Source: Uloborus plumipes
Taxonomy: Eukaryota; Arthropoda; Arachnida; Araneae; Uloboridae
Assembly (NCBI GenBank): GCA_038373865.1
Contig: JAXGGA010001177.1
Span: 62,001-126,000, forward strand
Reading direction: 5' to 3'
Length of the DNA: 64,000 nucleotides
Shown: positions 46,081 to 58,596 of the stretch, in pieces
Numbering within the stretch: the first letter of the stretch is position 1
Layout of the letters: every line of letters begins with the position of its first letter
Made by a program: the position numbers and the translations under genes
Notes under the pieces: generated by a model
What the model saw: only the letters and a program-made list of their open reading frames with translations
Database searches by the model: none
What the model was told of the DNA's origin: nothing

Positions 46081-48527
46081 CACAGACGTTCAACTTCCGG
46101 ACTGTAGTTTGAACAGCATTGTAATGCATTCGTACTCATTGCGGAATAAAGTATAACTTATCATCATGATTTATTTGTATACTGATAATTCCATAGCAAA
46201 ACAATGCTTCATATGTTTGATTATTTCCTATTCAACAGTCAGTTGCGGTAAAAATGTAGATGAAAGATCTCTAAATACGACATTGCACCCTATGTTATAG
46301 CGCAAATAAAATTTTTATGAAAATAAGAATATTGCAATATTAAAGGATTACTAGTGGAACGGTGCCCTTCATTGACTAACAGAAAACCAAGAAAACTCTA
46401 ACCAGGCATCTCATTTAAAACTAAGCATTTTCATTGAAGTTAGAAATCAATTTTTAATTCAAAAGTTGCAAAAAACTGAATAAAATGTAAAACGCATTGA
46501 AACCGGGCCCCTGGGCCCTTTAATGTTTTAAAATTTCTCACTTCACTTTTAATGAAGCTAGGAAAAGCACCAAATTTAAAGACTTGGTGAGAATTCGTCT
46601 CTGCAAAGCGTCTGAAAACTGTCTTCCATTACTCGCCGTAATTCGTGACTTTTGGCAACTTTTGGGCGTTCCACCATTACGGACGTAACAATTAAACTTT
46701 AAATAGTTTTGTTATTTTATAATCAAGAAATTCGCCTCAAAATTTAGGATTGCATTATTAACAAGAAATTTTCAAGAGAAAAGAAAAATGAAGATTTTTC
46801 TCTAACCAAATTGTAATTATGTGTTTAAAATTTGATTGTTACGTTCATAACGATGGAATTGGCCTCTTGCATTTCCGACCGAACATATATTTATCAAATT
46901 TCTCAAGAAAAAACACCCCCTCTTGCCCTCAAGGGCACAAACAAAGTTAAAGTTTTTGGAGGGGGGAAAGTCCCAATTCACCGAATGACTTCAAAGTTTC
47001 AGAATGACAAAATACGAACAGGCACGCTTACTTACATTTAATCAGAAACGACTAGGTATCATTAAAAAAAAATACTGTTGCAATATTGTCTCTAAACTTA
47101 TCAACTCGTTCGACAAAATTTGTGAATAAAGGTTATTTTCGGAGTTCACAACGACCTCCCGTGACCTCCCATTAGGGCAACCCTACTTGCGCTCAGTTTA
47201 GTTACAAAGGAAAATGGTTTTTGCGTCTTGATGCAAATTTTGTACAGCGATTCATATTATGTTATCCTGTGACACGTAGATAATGCCGTTTACCTGCCCA
47301 GCGTAACGATAAACGCAGTTACTGCTAATAACCATTGATTAAAAAATAGTTTTTTTTTAGCGGCAACTAAGAAATTATGTTTGTACCATAAAACTAATGT
47401 AACATAGATTTCCAAAATGCAAAAAAATTAAAATCGAAAAATTTGCAGTTACTGCCCTTTACCTGCCCACGGCAGTATTAAAATGATTAGTCAACAGTAG
47501 CACGACGTCAACATCGCTATTTTTTTCAACTTAAACTGCCTTATTTGCTAACCTATTGGTTGGAAACCTTTGAATAAACATCACAGTAAATTCATGACTT
47601 TATTTTATTTTATTTTTTTTTATTTTTATTTTTTTTTAAATTCAACTGAGAATTTTTAATTCTTGCCAGTTAGATTTTTTAAGAAGAAAAAATGACTCAA
47701 AAGACACGAAAAAAAAAAAAAAAAAAAAAACACTACCCTTGCCTCCTGAAATCACAAAAAAAAAAAAAAATCTAAAATAGTAAAAAACACATTTAAATTG
47801 CAAAGAAATCCATGGGTAAAAAGTACGAATATCATTAAAATCTAACTTTAATTATATCTAAAAAGTTTGTAAAGTGTTATGCCTCCAGAAACTCACCAAA
47901 AGAGCTTATCCTTTAATTATTTTGATAGGCATATTTATTTATTCTTCGTTGAAATAAATCAAAGTTGAACTGTGTGAACGAAATTTAAAACTTGATTTTT
48001 TTTAACGATTTTGTTTTCGCAAACTGAATAGAATTACTGAACGTGATTTTTATAAGAACTTGAGGCATTTACCTTAATTTACATTCCAAGTTTTAGGAAA
48101 AGAGAAAGTATAGAATCACTTGGTTCTGGAAGAATTATTTTTCAGCTTTCAATTGGATGCAAAAATAGATAAAGATATCTAGGAATGACACACTATAAGG
48201 AAAAGTTATGTCATCCTACAACAATAGTAAATAGAATTATCGACTTACACATGTCACGGAAAACGGATTAAAAAACTAATCTAGGCTAGTCTCGTTCCAT
48301 AAGGTCAATTACCTGATGCGCATGAGCGAAAAAACATCATTAGACACAGAATATAGGTGACCCAAAAAGAATGTCTGAGCAGTTTCAGTAATAGCCTTGA
48401 CAATCAAACATCAACTTTCACGATCGCCAAAGTTACCTGCACGTTTGACAGAAAAGCGACTTCGCCTCTCATGAACGATAATGCAGATTGTTGGTAATCT
48501 TTTGCTGCTTTCTCGTTGAATTACCCG
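46081..48527. other. Intergenic region between P450 gene C and the lipase
   Basis: AT-rich with A and T tracts (47611-47640, 47709-47730, 47756-47770). The phrase gacctcccgtgacctcccat at 47152-47171 recurs in hAT-type elements at 59296-59708 and 60066-60578, so an old relative lies here. No gene is supported. Confidence 0.5.
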
Positions 48528-48672
48528 ATGGTGTTACTGAAACTGGCAACGAGAAATTTCGCTCTTGCAGAGTTTGTAATATTCTTTTTCTTTTATTCCA
48601 ATGCATTAGTTTTGCGATTTGCTCAAAATGGGAGGACTTCAACATTTAATTATACAAGAAGAGGTCTCACAA
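48528..48672 (+). CDS. Possible first coding exon of the lipase gene
   Basis: From an ATG at 48528 it encodes 48 codons beginning MVLLKLATRNFALAEFVIFF, with a hydrophobic stretch (FVIFFFFYSNALVL) that could act as a signal peptide, and ends at a textbook donor (caa|gtaagt). The last codon is split after its first base, exactly what the next lipase exon at 54900 needs; the junction would read GLT-I-SLDDNAKC. The hydrophobic core starts late (after about 14 residues), so another exon could be the true start. No promoter motif was assigned. Confidence 0.45.
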
Positions 48673-49280
48673 GTAAGTGTATTTTGCATTTTTAATTAGT
48701 CTGCTTTACCGTGAAAAACATAAATAGAGCTGTAAATAATTACTTATGCGAAAACTAAAAAACATAAAATTAATCCTATAAGATAAAAATAAATCTTTGC
48801 CTTAAGATAATGTTTACATATTGCCTGATTTATAATCCGTAAAATATTTTTTGTCAAAAATTTTAAGTCACGAAGAGCACTTTCTTGAGGATATATTTTT
48901 TACCCTGGGACTTTCTAAAATAAATTATTAAACTTTTTCTTTTCATTTTCCGAAAAAACTTTTTCTCTAGCTCGTATGAAAAAATTAATTATGTTATATG
49001 TTTTGCATGTAACTATTGCACAGTTACTATACTTTCACATTGATTTAATTGAGCTCTATTATACAAAAAAAAAAAAAAAAAGTTTCACTAATCGTTTGGA
49101 TACACAAGATTACTATATTGGAGAGGGAGGGTGGAACTAATCTGAAAAGGTCGTAATGACGTGATTGGAATCTATGTGTGCGCTTCCCAAAATGTTGCAA
49201 GGCTAGGTTTGCCCCAACTATAGAGCAAAATTTCCCCCCTGGAGGGCTGGCTGCATTTTTGATGATTATCTCTATCTCTA

Positions 49281-50860
49281 TCTCTACTAATAATAAAGCT
49301 GAAAGTTTGTCTCTCTGTCTTTCCTTCTGTCTTTCCTTCTGTCTGTCTGTCTGTTACGCGCGTAGCGCCAAAACCGTTCGGTCGATTTTCATGCCACTTG
49401 GTACAAAATTAGTTTGTAGCATGTAGTTTTGCACCTCGAAGCGATTTTTCGAAAATTCCATTTCGTTCTTTTTCTATTCGAATTCTTAGCGGAAATTCGA
49501 TAAAATAGGGAAGAAATATTTTATACACATTTTCAAGTCTTATGTCATTCGAAAGCTTGAAATTTTCTGCACAAAATGAAGTTTTTTCGAAGTTTCTACG
49601 ATCATCAGGAGAGCTGTAACAATTGTTTTTAGAATCCCGGAATTCAAGGCTTACCTTCAGTAAAGCAAGCCAAACGATTCTAAAATGGTTAATGAAATGA
49701 ATTATTTTATCAACGGAAATCAACTTTTCATGCTGTTACTATGGTTACGTGTTCATACTTATTTTTGTTTCGTTCTTTTTCCAGGGTTGCCAGAAGTAGT
49801 ATTTTTGATACTACGGTAGTATTTTTTCGGCCCAAATAAGGAGCGTAGTATTTTTCTGGCCACCCTGTTTCCAATATACTAATGACTTAATTAAAAGATT
49901 TGGCGGATTTTTTTTTTTCCATTTTTATAGATTTCGCATTTCAGCAATATTGATTTTGGCAACGTTTAGAAACAGTAGTAGGAGCGTCTATCGCCCATTT
50001 AGCGAGAAAGGGGTACCCAAAGCACAAAGATTAACCAAATATCGTATAAATTGTGACATTGCAACGTTCTTTTTAAAGTGTTTCATTTCGGAAAATGTAT
50101 TGTTTTGTTTTTAAAGCTGGGAAAGGAAACTTTCTTCTTCTTTCAAATTTTGGTAAGATTTCTGTTGGTTTCTGTGAGCAACAAAATTGTTCTTATTTTC
50201 TCTTTTGGCTTATTTTTGTGCATCTCCAGTTGGGGTTTCATTTGAATGTCACAAGGGGATGCTTTACCCCTTTTTTGGAGTTAATCAGTGTTAATTTCAA
50301 TGCAGATGAATTGGCGCGACCACTTGGCGATATATCGCCAAGCCTTTGGTCGCGAAGTATTTGTCGCCAATTTGGCGACATATCGCCAAGTTGGCGAATT
50401 TTTTTTTATTTGGACTCAATTTGGCGCTATTAGCGATATTTTGCCAATTTGGCGACAAATTTGCGATTTTTTTTAAAACTTTTTTTTGGGGGGGGGTTCA
50501 ATTTGGCGCTATTGGTGATATTTTGCGAAAAATTCACTGAATGATGTTAAAATCGGCGATATTTTGGAGATTAATCATTGTAAAACATTTTTTTGCATTG
50601 TTTCGTGGCAAACTAGGGATATAAATGTTTGAATTGTTATCTTACTCCCTCCAAGCACTATTTTAGCACTTAAGGCATCTACTAAGAAATGTACACGTAA
50701 AAGGAAGTAGTGTAGGGCCCATACCAAATTTTTATATCATACTTTGAAGGAATTGTAGTTGAATTATAACTAAAATAGAGTATTTTTTCTGCTATATTAA
50801 TTATTTTACAAATGAACTTTTAATTTTATACCACGGGCAAAGCCGTGCGGGTACCGCTAG
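49281..50860 (+). mobile_element. Helitron-like non-autonomous element
   Basis: It starts TCTCTACTAATAATAAAGCT after an A and ends ACCGCTAG before a T. A CACGG...CCGTG hairpin at 50832-50847 lies about 9 bases before the CTAG end. A pyrimidine-rich (CTTTCCTTCTGT)n stretch follows the 5' end. It has no coding capacity and lies within the presumed lipase intron 1. Confidence 0.82.
50310..50540. repeat. Cluster of TTGGCGA palindromes inside the Helitron
   Basis: The heptamer TTGGCGA/TCGCCAA occurs repeatedly in both directions. The best unit is the perfect palindrome CTTGGCGATATATCGCCAAG at 50323-50342, itself flanked by gcgacca / tggtcgc. Confidence 0.8.
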
Positions 50861-51821
50861 TCTTTTATATAAAAAAAAAAAAGAGGCTTTTCGCAAAATG
50901 TAGTACAGACAAATATTTAAAATATGTTCTAAATTATTTGCTCAAATTGATGGTTGGAATATTTTATTCATACCACAAGGACATTTGTACTTATACTTAA
51001 AATGATCCATAACAGATGGCCAAACGAATGATCAAGAAAGTGAAAGAAATATACATGGTGCTCATAAAAGCATGATAATGTAATTTATCACACCATATAT
51101 AGATAATAATGTCATTTTGTATTCCCTCCAGTATTTTTATTTATTGATATTCCATTAATTTGTGCTTTTGAGGCCAATTTCATTACATCAATCAATTTAT
51201 TTTCGTACTACCTTATCGAAAAAGAAATGCGAATTCAAAATATATCTAAATATAAATAATATATCTAATAGCTATCTAGTAAACTAAATTGAAAACTTAT
51301 TAAAAAAATTGTTTCCACCTAGTACAGAAAATGTCGGTATTTTACTTCAGTAAATACCGGTATTACGAAATCACAAAAAAGATCGAAATACCGGCATTCG
51401 GTATACCGGTATTGCAATCACTGGTGGTTTCTCAATTTAAAATGGAAGCAATGTTTTAAAACTATCAAAGGAAAAATTTCGCAAATTTTGCTGTTTCGCT
51501 GCAAGACTGGATACTGCAGCATAAAAAAAATAATAATGGAAAATATATTATCTCATACCTTGGTTGGACAAATTTCGAAAGAATTATTTTGATGACTTAA
51601 CAATGAAAATTACATGAAAACTCTTTTAATGTCTTGTAATGATTATTATAAATAGTTCAAAAACTCATTACAAAATTCAATGTATCACCTCCAATAAAGA
51701 GAAAAAGAAGGAAAACCTTCACGAATTTTTATTATACTCTTTCTCTTTAATATTCTAAGAAACAATAATGATTCCAACTAATTGCCAAATGCCTTAACAA
51801 AATATCCTACAAATAAATATA
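50861..51821. other. Presumed lipase intron 1, middle part
   Basis: AT-rich. A short accggtatt/aataccggt inverted cluster occurs at 51344-51412 (taccggtatt, ataccggcatt, gtataccggtatt). No gene is supported. Confidence 0.45.
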
Positions 51822-51829
51822 CGCAGACG

Positions 51830-52381
51830 CAGTGGCGTACCTATGGGGGGTGTTTTGGGGAACCCCCCCCCCCTCGAAACGTTGGTCCAAAAATGCAAAA
51901 ATGAGATGAAAAAACATAAAACTCCTAGAATGAAAAAGTACGATTCTCCAACGAATATCATTGTGTTACAGACTTCATTGCCATCCCCCTCCCCTTCCCA
52001 AAACCATTAAGGATTGTCTTTTTTAGGAAATAAATGTCAAAATTTTCCGGAGGTAGGCCTCTAAACCTCCCATTATGATCGAAATTCGTCTGAAATTGCG
52101 TTTTTGGAATTGGAATTTCGAAAAAATCGCTGGGAAGAATTTCTGTATCCTATCATTTTCTTTCACATTATTAAAAATGGCCGGCAATCGTGTTTTACTG
52201 ACTGAGGAAGAGATCGAACATCACCAAGATAGTCTAGAATGGAGTTTTTAGAGGTACAATTCATGAAAATTTCCGGGGGCGAACCCCGGACCCCCCTTTC
52301 ATTTTTCTACAGTAATACTTCTTTACTCTTTAAAAAGCTGTCTGGTTTTTCGGACTTCGGAAGTACGCATTTTCAAGTGCG

Positions 52382-52469
<88 letters not shown>

Positions 52470-52603
52470 GTATATACACACATACATACATGCAAAGTGT
52501 GGGTAAAAAGGGGTTGCCCCCCCCCCGCCCGTTTTTTAAACCTCGTGACGACTTAGAATATAACCCCCCCCCCCCCTGAAACCAACGAGTAGTTACGCCA
52601 CTG
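51830..52603. mobile_element. hAT-type element with a TA microsatellite inside
   Basis: 774 bp with ends CAGTGGCGTACCTA... / ...TAGTTACGCCACTG. It has a perfect 8-bp target duplication CGCAGACG (51822-51829 and 52604-52611). Confidence 0.92.
52385..52468. repeat. (TA)n microsatellite
   Basis: An uninterrupted TA dinucleotide tract of about 84 bp inside the hAT-type element. Confidence 0.98.
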
Positions 52604-52639
52604 CGCAGACGATAATTTTAAAACATTGCAATTGAATAA

Positions 52640-52941
52640 GGCAGGGATTCAAGTGAAACAGCACTGCGATCGCTTCGAATTGCAATCGCTACTGGAAGTG
52701 AATTACATTAGCATCAACTTAAATTGGCATGACGTCACTACGGGTGGAGCCAATAAGAGCTCACAAGCACTCAGCGATCTCCTCTTATTCGCCAAGTAGG
52801 CTGTGACGTTTTATCTAGCTCGTTTTTCATAGGCAAACGTCACGCTGACGTCACGATGTTTTTATCAAGAAACGTTCTAATGTAATTCATTTCCAGTCGC
52901 GATTGTAATTTGCGATTGCCTGTTTCACTTGAATCCCTGCC
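52640..52941. mobile_element. Harbinger-type MITE
   Basis: 302 bp with ends GGCAGGGATTCAAGTGAAAC / GTTTCACTTGAATCCCTGCC and TAA at both edges (52637-52639, 52942-52944). The terminal repeats are about 21 bp, with further subterminal pairing (tgtaattcatttccagt and its partner). Confidence 0.88.
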
Positions 52942-53139
52942 TAACTCTACTTCTTTTTTTTTACTAAGCTTTAAGTTTTTAATTTAATATTATTGCTTTT
53001 TGAAAGCAGACGATATTTTTACACCCTGCTTTCTTTCATTTGCGCTGATTTTACGATAGTTTTAAAAATATTTTGTTCAAAAAACTTAAAATATTTTTAG
53101 CCAACACACACACACCGTCAGCTGCTTCCGTTTTTGCTG

Positions 53140-53398
53140 CACTGTAAAAAATGAATGTTATTTTTACAGTGTAATACAGCTAATTTTATAGTAATAAGCT
53201 GTAAAAATTGCTAATTTTATAGCAATAAACATTTTAAATTCCTACTTTTACTGTACTAAACTGTAGAACTGCTTATGTTACTGTAACAAACAGCAAAATT
53301 GCTAATTTTACAGTTTATTACCGTGATTTTTTCGGTTTTAAACTGGAACCTCTGCTGCCAGTATTATACTGTAAAAATAACTGTTCATTTTTTAGTGT
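53140..53398. mobile_element. CACTGTAAAAAA-ended MITE
   Basis: About 259 bp bounded by cactgtaaaaaatgaatgtt and aactgttcattttttagtg. The interior contains repeated tgctaattttatag/acagt units. The target duplication is unclear. Confidence 0.7.
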
Positions 53399-53399
53399 G

Positions 53400-54639
53400 G
53401 GAGCGACGTCATAACACTTTAAAAGGTGTTTTTAATATGCAGTAAACTAATGATTATCCGCGAGTATTTCATACTTTTGTTTTATTTTTCTTCCATTTTT
53501 TTCTTTTTTTTTTTACGGTGATGATTTTACTAGGCAGAAAAACGCGAGTACGTTATTGGTCGTTTTTAGCTTTTAAAGCTATTTTTTCCCATTCAATGTT
53601 ATCACTTTTAGCTTCAATTTAGATGTATCTATTGTGTTATTGACTTATGCCACGGGTAATCGGGTGTTTACTGTAATTAACACAGTTTAATTTCAGTTAT
53701 TTTCAGACACGATTCTCTCCAGATGAGTTCAGTTTCGAATGAGATTTTTTCCAGACGAGTTCATTTTTAGATGAGATTTACTCCAGACATGTCCGCATTT
53801 TCTGAAATATCTTTAACCCTCTGACTGCTAGATTTTCTTAACGATATCGCTTAAAAATATGAGCATTTTTTTATGTATAAAAATCCAATATGAAATTTAT
53901 GTACTTAACTTATATCAAATTACGTTAGAAACTCCCTTAATATCGTCGGCACCAAGCTAAAATAACGAATGTGAAAAATCGCTTTTTCAAGTTCGTTTTT
54001 CAAGTTCGAATTTTACAAATAATTAAAATTAAAATGATGCCTTCAGAGGATAGTTTTACACAAAAAGATATCTATAAAAATTTAAAAATTTAAAATAACC
54101 AAACACGTCAGGTGGGAAAAAGTCATATTCAGTGTTTTGGCTCTACTGAAAAGTGCCAATTTTCACATTCGTAAGTTTAGCATCGTGGCAACAATATGAT
54201 AAATATTTCAACAAGGGTTTTACTTATGTTCTTACGTTACACCAAATTCGAGCAACATTACACAGTACTAATATTTTTCTTTTTTCTTTCTTTTTTTTTT
54301 TTGAGTAATGAAGAGCGCACTTACGATGAAACACTTTCTTTATTAAATGAGGAGGTATCGGGCTAGTAAACTGGCCGAGCAGTCAATGTAAATACTTTAG
54401 AACATTCATGACTGACATTTAAACGATGGAATTGCTGAATGAGGTTTTAAATAACGTCATGCCCGTGAAAATCGCGGGCTGGGCAAAGTTTGTTACTTTT
54501 CCGTTGCCCATGGAAATAGCTGGATAAGCAGTCAGAGAGTTTATGTGTTTTACCTAAACAAAGTAGCTCAACACTGTCCATCCATTAAACCGCGCCAAGC
54601 ACTCGCGAACCATTAGTCTTAAAAAAGGGGTGATGGGTT
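53400..54639. other. Presumed lipase intron 1, 3' part
   Basis: AT-rich. Short near-repeats of ccagatgagttc/agacgagttcatt occur at 53720-53790. No gene is supported. Confidence 0.45.
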
Positions 54640-54880
54640 GTAAGTGGAAACTTTCTGAAGTTTTAAATTTGAAACTTCATTTGTTGTCCTTTTGACATAT
54701 TCAACTAAACCATGCATTTGAAATTAGCATCGTTCCACGCTGTTTGATACGGCCCAAAATGCGTCTCATTATTCTTCCCCTTATTGTTATCTTACCTATC
54801 ACCCCTACTTTGGTAAGATTAGAGAAGACCTGACGCATGCGTAAATATGCGGAAGGTTTAACCTAAGATCAGACAGTAGA
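54640..54880. repeat. Dispersed repeat copy 2 (inverted)
   Basis: It matches 7271-7510 in inverted orientation over about 240 bp. The match runs to about 20 bp before the lipase exon at 54900. Confidence 0.75.
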
Positions 54881-54899
54881 ATGCTCTTTCTCATTGCAG

Positions 54900-55183
54900 T
54901 CAGCTTGGACGACAACGCGAAATGCATGCCGGACATCGGCTGCTTCAGTGCGGGACCTCCTTTCTTCCACCCCGTGTCCCGTCCCGTGTCCCTGCTGCCA
55001 CAGGACAGGGACGAGGTGGCAGTGGCCTTCCTGCTCTACACCAGGAAGAACCCGCACTTCTTCCAGTTCTTGAGATCCGGAGACATCAACAGCATCCTGG
55101 AGTCGGATTTCCTACTGGAGACAGAGACGAAGATCATAGTTCCTGGGTGGATGAACAGTCTCAAAGTCTCTAACTGGATGCAG
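54900..55183 (+). CDS. Lipase exon (N-terminal mature region)
   Basis: 284 nt. It begins within a codon and encodes SLDDNAKCMPDIGCFSAGPP onwards, ending VSNWMQ; acceptor ttgcag, donor gtaaga. It is more GC-rich than its surroundings. Confidence 0.95.
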
Positions 55184-58100
55184 GTAAGATACAGCAATAG
55201 CGCTGCAAGGTTGTCGTTATACCTTAGCTTGGGGGTAAACATTGAAAATAAAAACATATTCAGCGGCAATGTGATCTAAATTTTTAATATTTTTCATGTG
55301 TTATAATTTATTGACACTGCCGTTATTATTATTTTTTTTAAGGACATGAAAGATGCTCTGCTGAACTATGCAGATATCAACGTTATTGTTGTTGACTGGA
55401 GCAAATCCAACGGTATACCGTTCGCTCTGGCAGTGGCTAACACAAGAATAGTTGGAGCCGAAATAGCTCTCCTAGTAAACTTTCTTCAGGTATGTGATAA
55501 TATATTAAAGCAAATACTTTTTGCTTTATTTCATAACAATTCGTTTTACAGAAGTCTCAAAAACTTCGTCTAATATAGACCGGAAAGTGGTCGAGTATAA
55601 AAAGGCTTGGCTACTGGGAAAAAATGAGCAATAGGGTTTTTCTCGTAGGTTTTTTTTTCGCTCTGCTGGAATGTGGTGAACTTCTGATACTCGGCCGGAT
55701 TATCAAGCATCGGGTTTTCAAGACTATACCGTATTAAGTTATATCAATGATTTTGAAAATAAACAACAAAGAAAAATGTTTGTTGTTGTTTTGTAGCTAG
55801 ACTGGCAATTTGGGATGCGCTGCTTCTTTTTTCCAACTGTACCGTCATTTGGTGTGAAGTCCGACTTCTACAGTACATACTCACACATGCCATAGAGGCC
55901 CGTTTATAGGGTAGGAAACCATTCACAGGCTGCAACACAGTCTAAAAAAGAAAGGAAAAGGACAAAAGAGAGAAAGTGCATCCATACTCGAGCCGGGATT
56001 CAAATACGTAACAGCCTCATCCGTATTAGACTTCTCTGATCACTAGACAAGGTGGCTGGCAACAAAGAAAAATGGGAAAGTTGATAAATAAAACTGATTA
56101 AACACACAATTTTTTTAAATCAAAAACGAAGTTTAAGATGGCCGTATCAATTTTGTGAATAAATGACACCAGTTGACTTTTTCTGTACGGCGGAGCTTGA
56201 AATTCTTTGTGTAGGCAGCAATTGAATCGGTGAGAGCAAAAACAACATCAGTCAAAAAAATTCAAAAATTCGTTTTTCATGGAAACAAGCTCTGGAAGGC
56301 AAAATGCGTGTTGACAGCAAAAATCGCGTCAATCAGGCTAGTAGTTCCAAAGTTACGGGGCCTGCCTTCTGAACGTTGAGCGCAGAAACGACGTGAGTCC
56401 AGTGACTGACGTTGTTTATGCACCCAACGCGAGCATGACTTGTTATGATGCAGGCTCCATGTTATGATGTAGGAAAAAAAAGAATTGTTCAATTATTTGA
56501 AAATTTGGAGGAGCTATGACGTTTTTTGTCTCTCCTGAAAAATTTGAAATTCTTGACTGATGTTGTTTTTGCACTCACCGATTCAATTGATTCGTCGTTT
56601 AAGATGGACTAAAATCACGTTTTTAAGACTTCAATTTCCAAAAATGTCCGGAAAGAAGGCTCTGATCCGTTACATCACCATAAATATCTTCTAAATATGC
56701 CTTTTTAGAACAATTCCCGGGAGAGAGTTCAGAATTCCTCTCCATTTCTTAAGGTTATCAAAGGTGATCTAATATGTTTTTAGTGTTCAATTTTGAAATT
56801 TTGGAGAAAGAACCTCTGAATACCCTTTTTCCTAATACTTTCGAAAATCATCTAAGATTAAAATTTCCGAGCTACCGTTTCGAAAAGGGTCCGAGAGTCC
56901 GAACACCTTTGTCTCCTCTTAAGTCATTAAAGAAAGCTTAAATTTGCCTTTTCAGTTCTCCAATTCCGGAGAAAGCCCCAAATTCCCTTATCCTATAACA
57001 TCATTGACAATCATCGAAAGTTTTTTTTTTTTTTTTTTTTGTAGCTCCATTGCTATTAAAAGCTATCACAGACCAATGGAAGGGCAATTACCTCCATCAC
57101 CCATTCCTGATATCCACGCTTGTTTTTTCTGCAGTACTCTAGATTGGGCCGTGGTAGCCCGATTGGTAAGGCGTCGGACTCGTGACCGGAGGGACCCGGG
57201 TTCGATCCCAGCCGATCAAAGATCCACCCTCTTTATTAATGGTGGCTGGGGGACGTTAAAAATGTCGTGATCACAAAGTCTTCCAAGTGAAACGATACCT
57301 CTGGGGGTGCTGGGCCAAGGGTTTGCCCCTTGGTTCTGGTTCAAAAAGAAGAGAGCGCTCTTCAGGGCCCTATCCCGGTTAAACCACGAGTTGTGGTAGG
57401 TACGGGGGACCCTGGAGTGTGTGAAGTACTCTAGATGGTATCAACAAGATGTCGTAGTACTGCCTCCTCATTTAACGTAAACTGCAATTTATTAAATTAC
57501 TAATCAAGGTCCCTTAAAAAAATCCCTCTCCAAAGCGAAGTAAAAAGAATTATTTCCTGTCCCTAATATGCGCACCCATAATTTAACTTAATTGCCAAGC
57601 GTAGCTATGTTATTGCTGATACCTTGTGCCAACCAGGCTGGCAAGGTGGACTGCGCTGCTTTACTTTTTCAACTGTACCGTCATTTGGTGGGAAGTCCGA
57701 CTTCCACAGTACACGCATGACATAGGATAGGCATTCATAGGGTAGGCAACCATTTACAACACAACAACACCTTCACACCAAGAAAGGACAAAAGAGAGAG
57801 CATGAAAGTACATACATGCTTGAGCCGGGATTCGAACCCGAGACCTCCTCATCCGGAATCGAACTTCTCTGACCACTAGACAAGGTGCCCGGCAAGCGTA
57901 GCTATATAAGCCCCTATTAGAATAACGACAATTGTCCGAAAGATATCCATAACTTTTGCCATTCGTGATTTTCGTGCTCTGAAATATCAATCTAGCGACG
58001 CACGGGGAAAAGGTTAACTTTTGGAAATTTGTAAAGTTGAGAGCAGGCGATCATTATTCAATTATCTTTTCCAATGCATAATTACTAGTTTATAGCAGCT

Positions 58101-58561
58101 CAATTTACTCGGTAGGATTCCTTTGGTGTAAGTCCAGAAAGCTGTCACATTATTGGCCACAGTCTGGGAACTGAAATTGCTGGCTACGCAGGAGAAAGGA
58201 TCAACAGGTTAGGGAGAATAACTGGTAAGAGACTAAAATAAAAATTTTGCTCTTAAAAATGATTTCTTATGTTTTGTCCATGAGGATTTATTGTGTTAAA
58301 TAAAATCTTTTTTTTTTTCTTTTTAAATCTAATTCAAAGGTAAAAATCTGAGCCTCCAAATAAAGAACACAGTCACAAAACCAAAGTTAGCTAGGAGATG
58401 ATTTTAAAGTTTTGTTCTGAGTGACGAGTTGTATTACTGGATTGTCGTTTATGGGTTTATAAAATGAAAAAAAAAAAGCAAAATTTTAGTGTTTTATGCG
58501 TGTGAATAAAGTATAAAAGTTAAGAAACAAGGCGCATAATAATAATAATAATAATAATAAT

Positions 58562-58596
<35 letters not shown>

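Noticed and set aside
50095..50540. Frames of 60-112 residues across 50095-50540
   Set aside because: They follow the TTGGCGA palindrome cluster and poly-T tracts within the Helitron-like element.
52239..52556. 105-residue frame with a long Tyr-Ile repeat
   Set aside because: Produced by the (TA)n microsatellite.
57150..57205. Possible tRNA gene (A and B boxes present)
   Set aside because: The sequence continues into a SINE body shared with 23369-23625 and is flanked by a target duplication; no complete cloverleaf is present.
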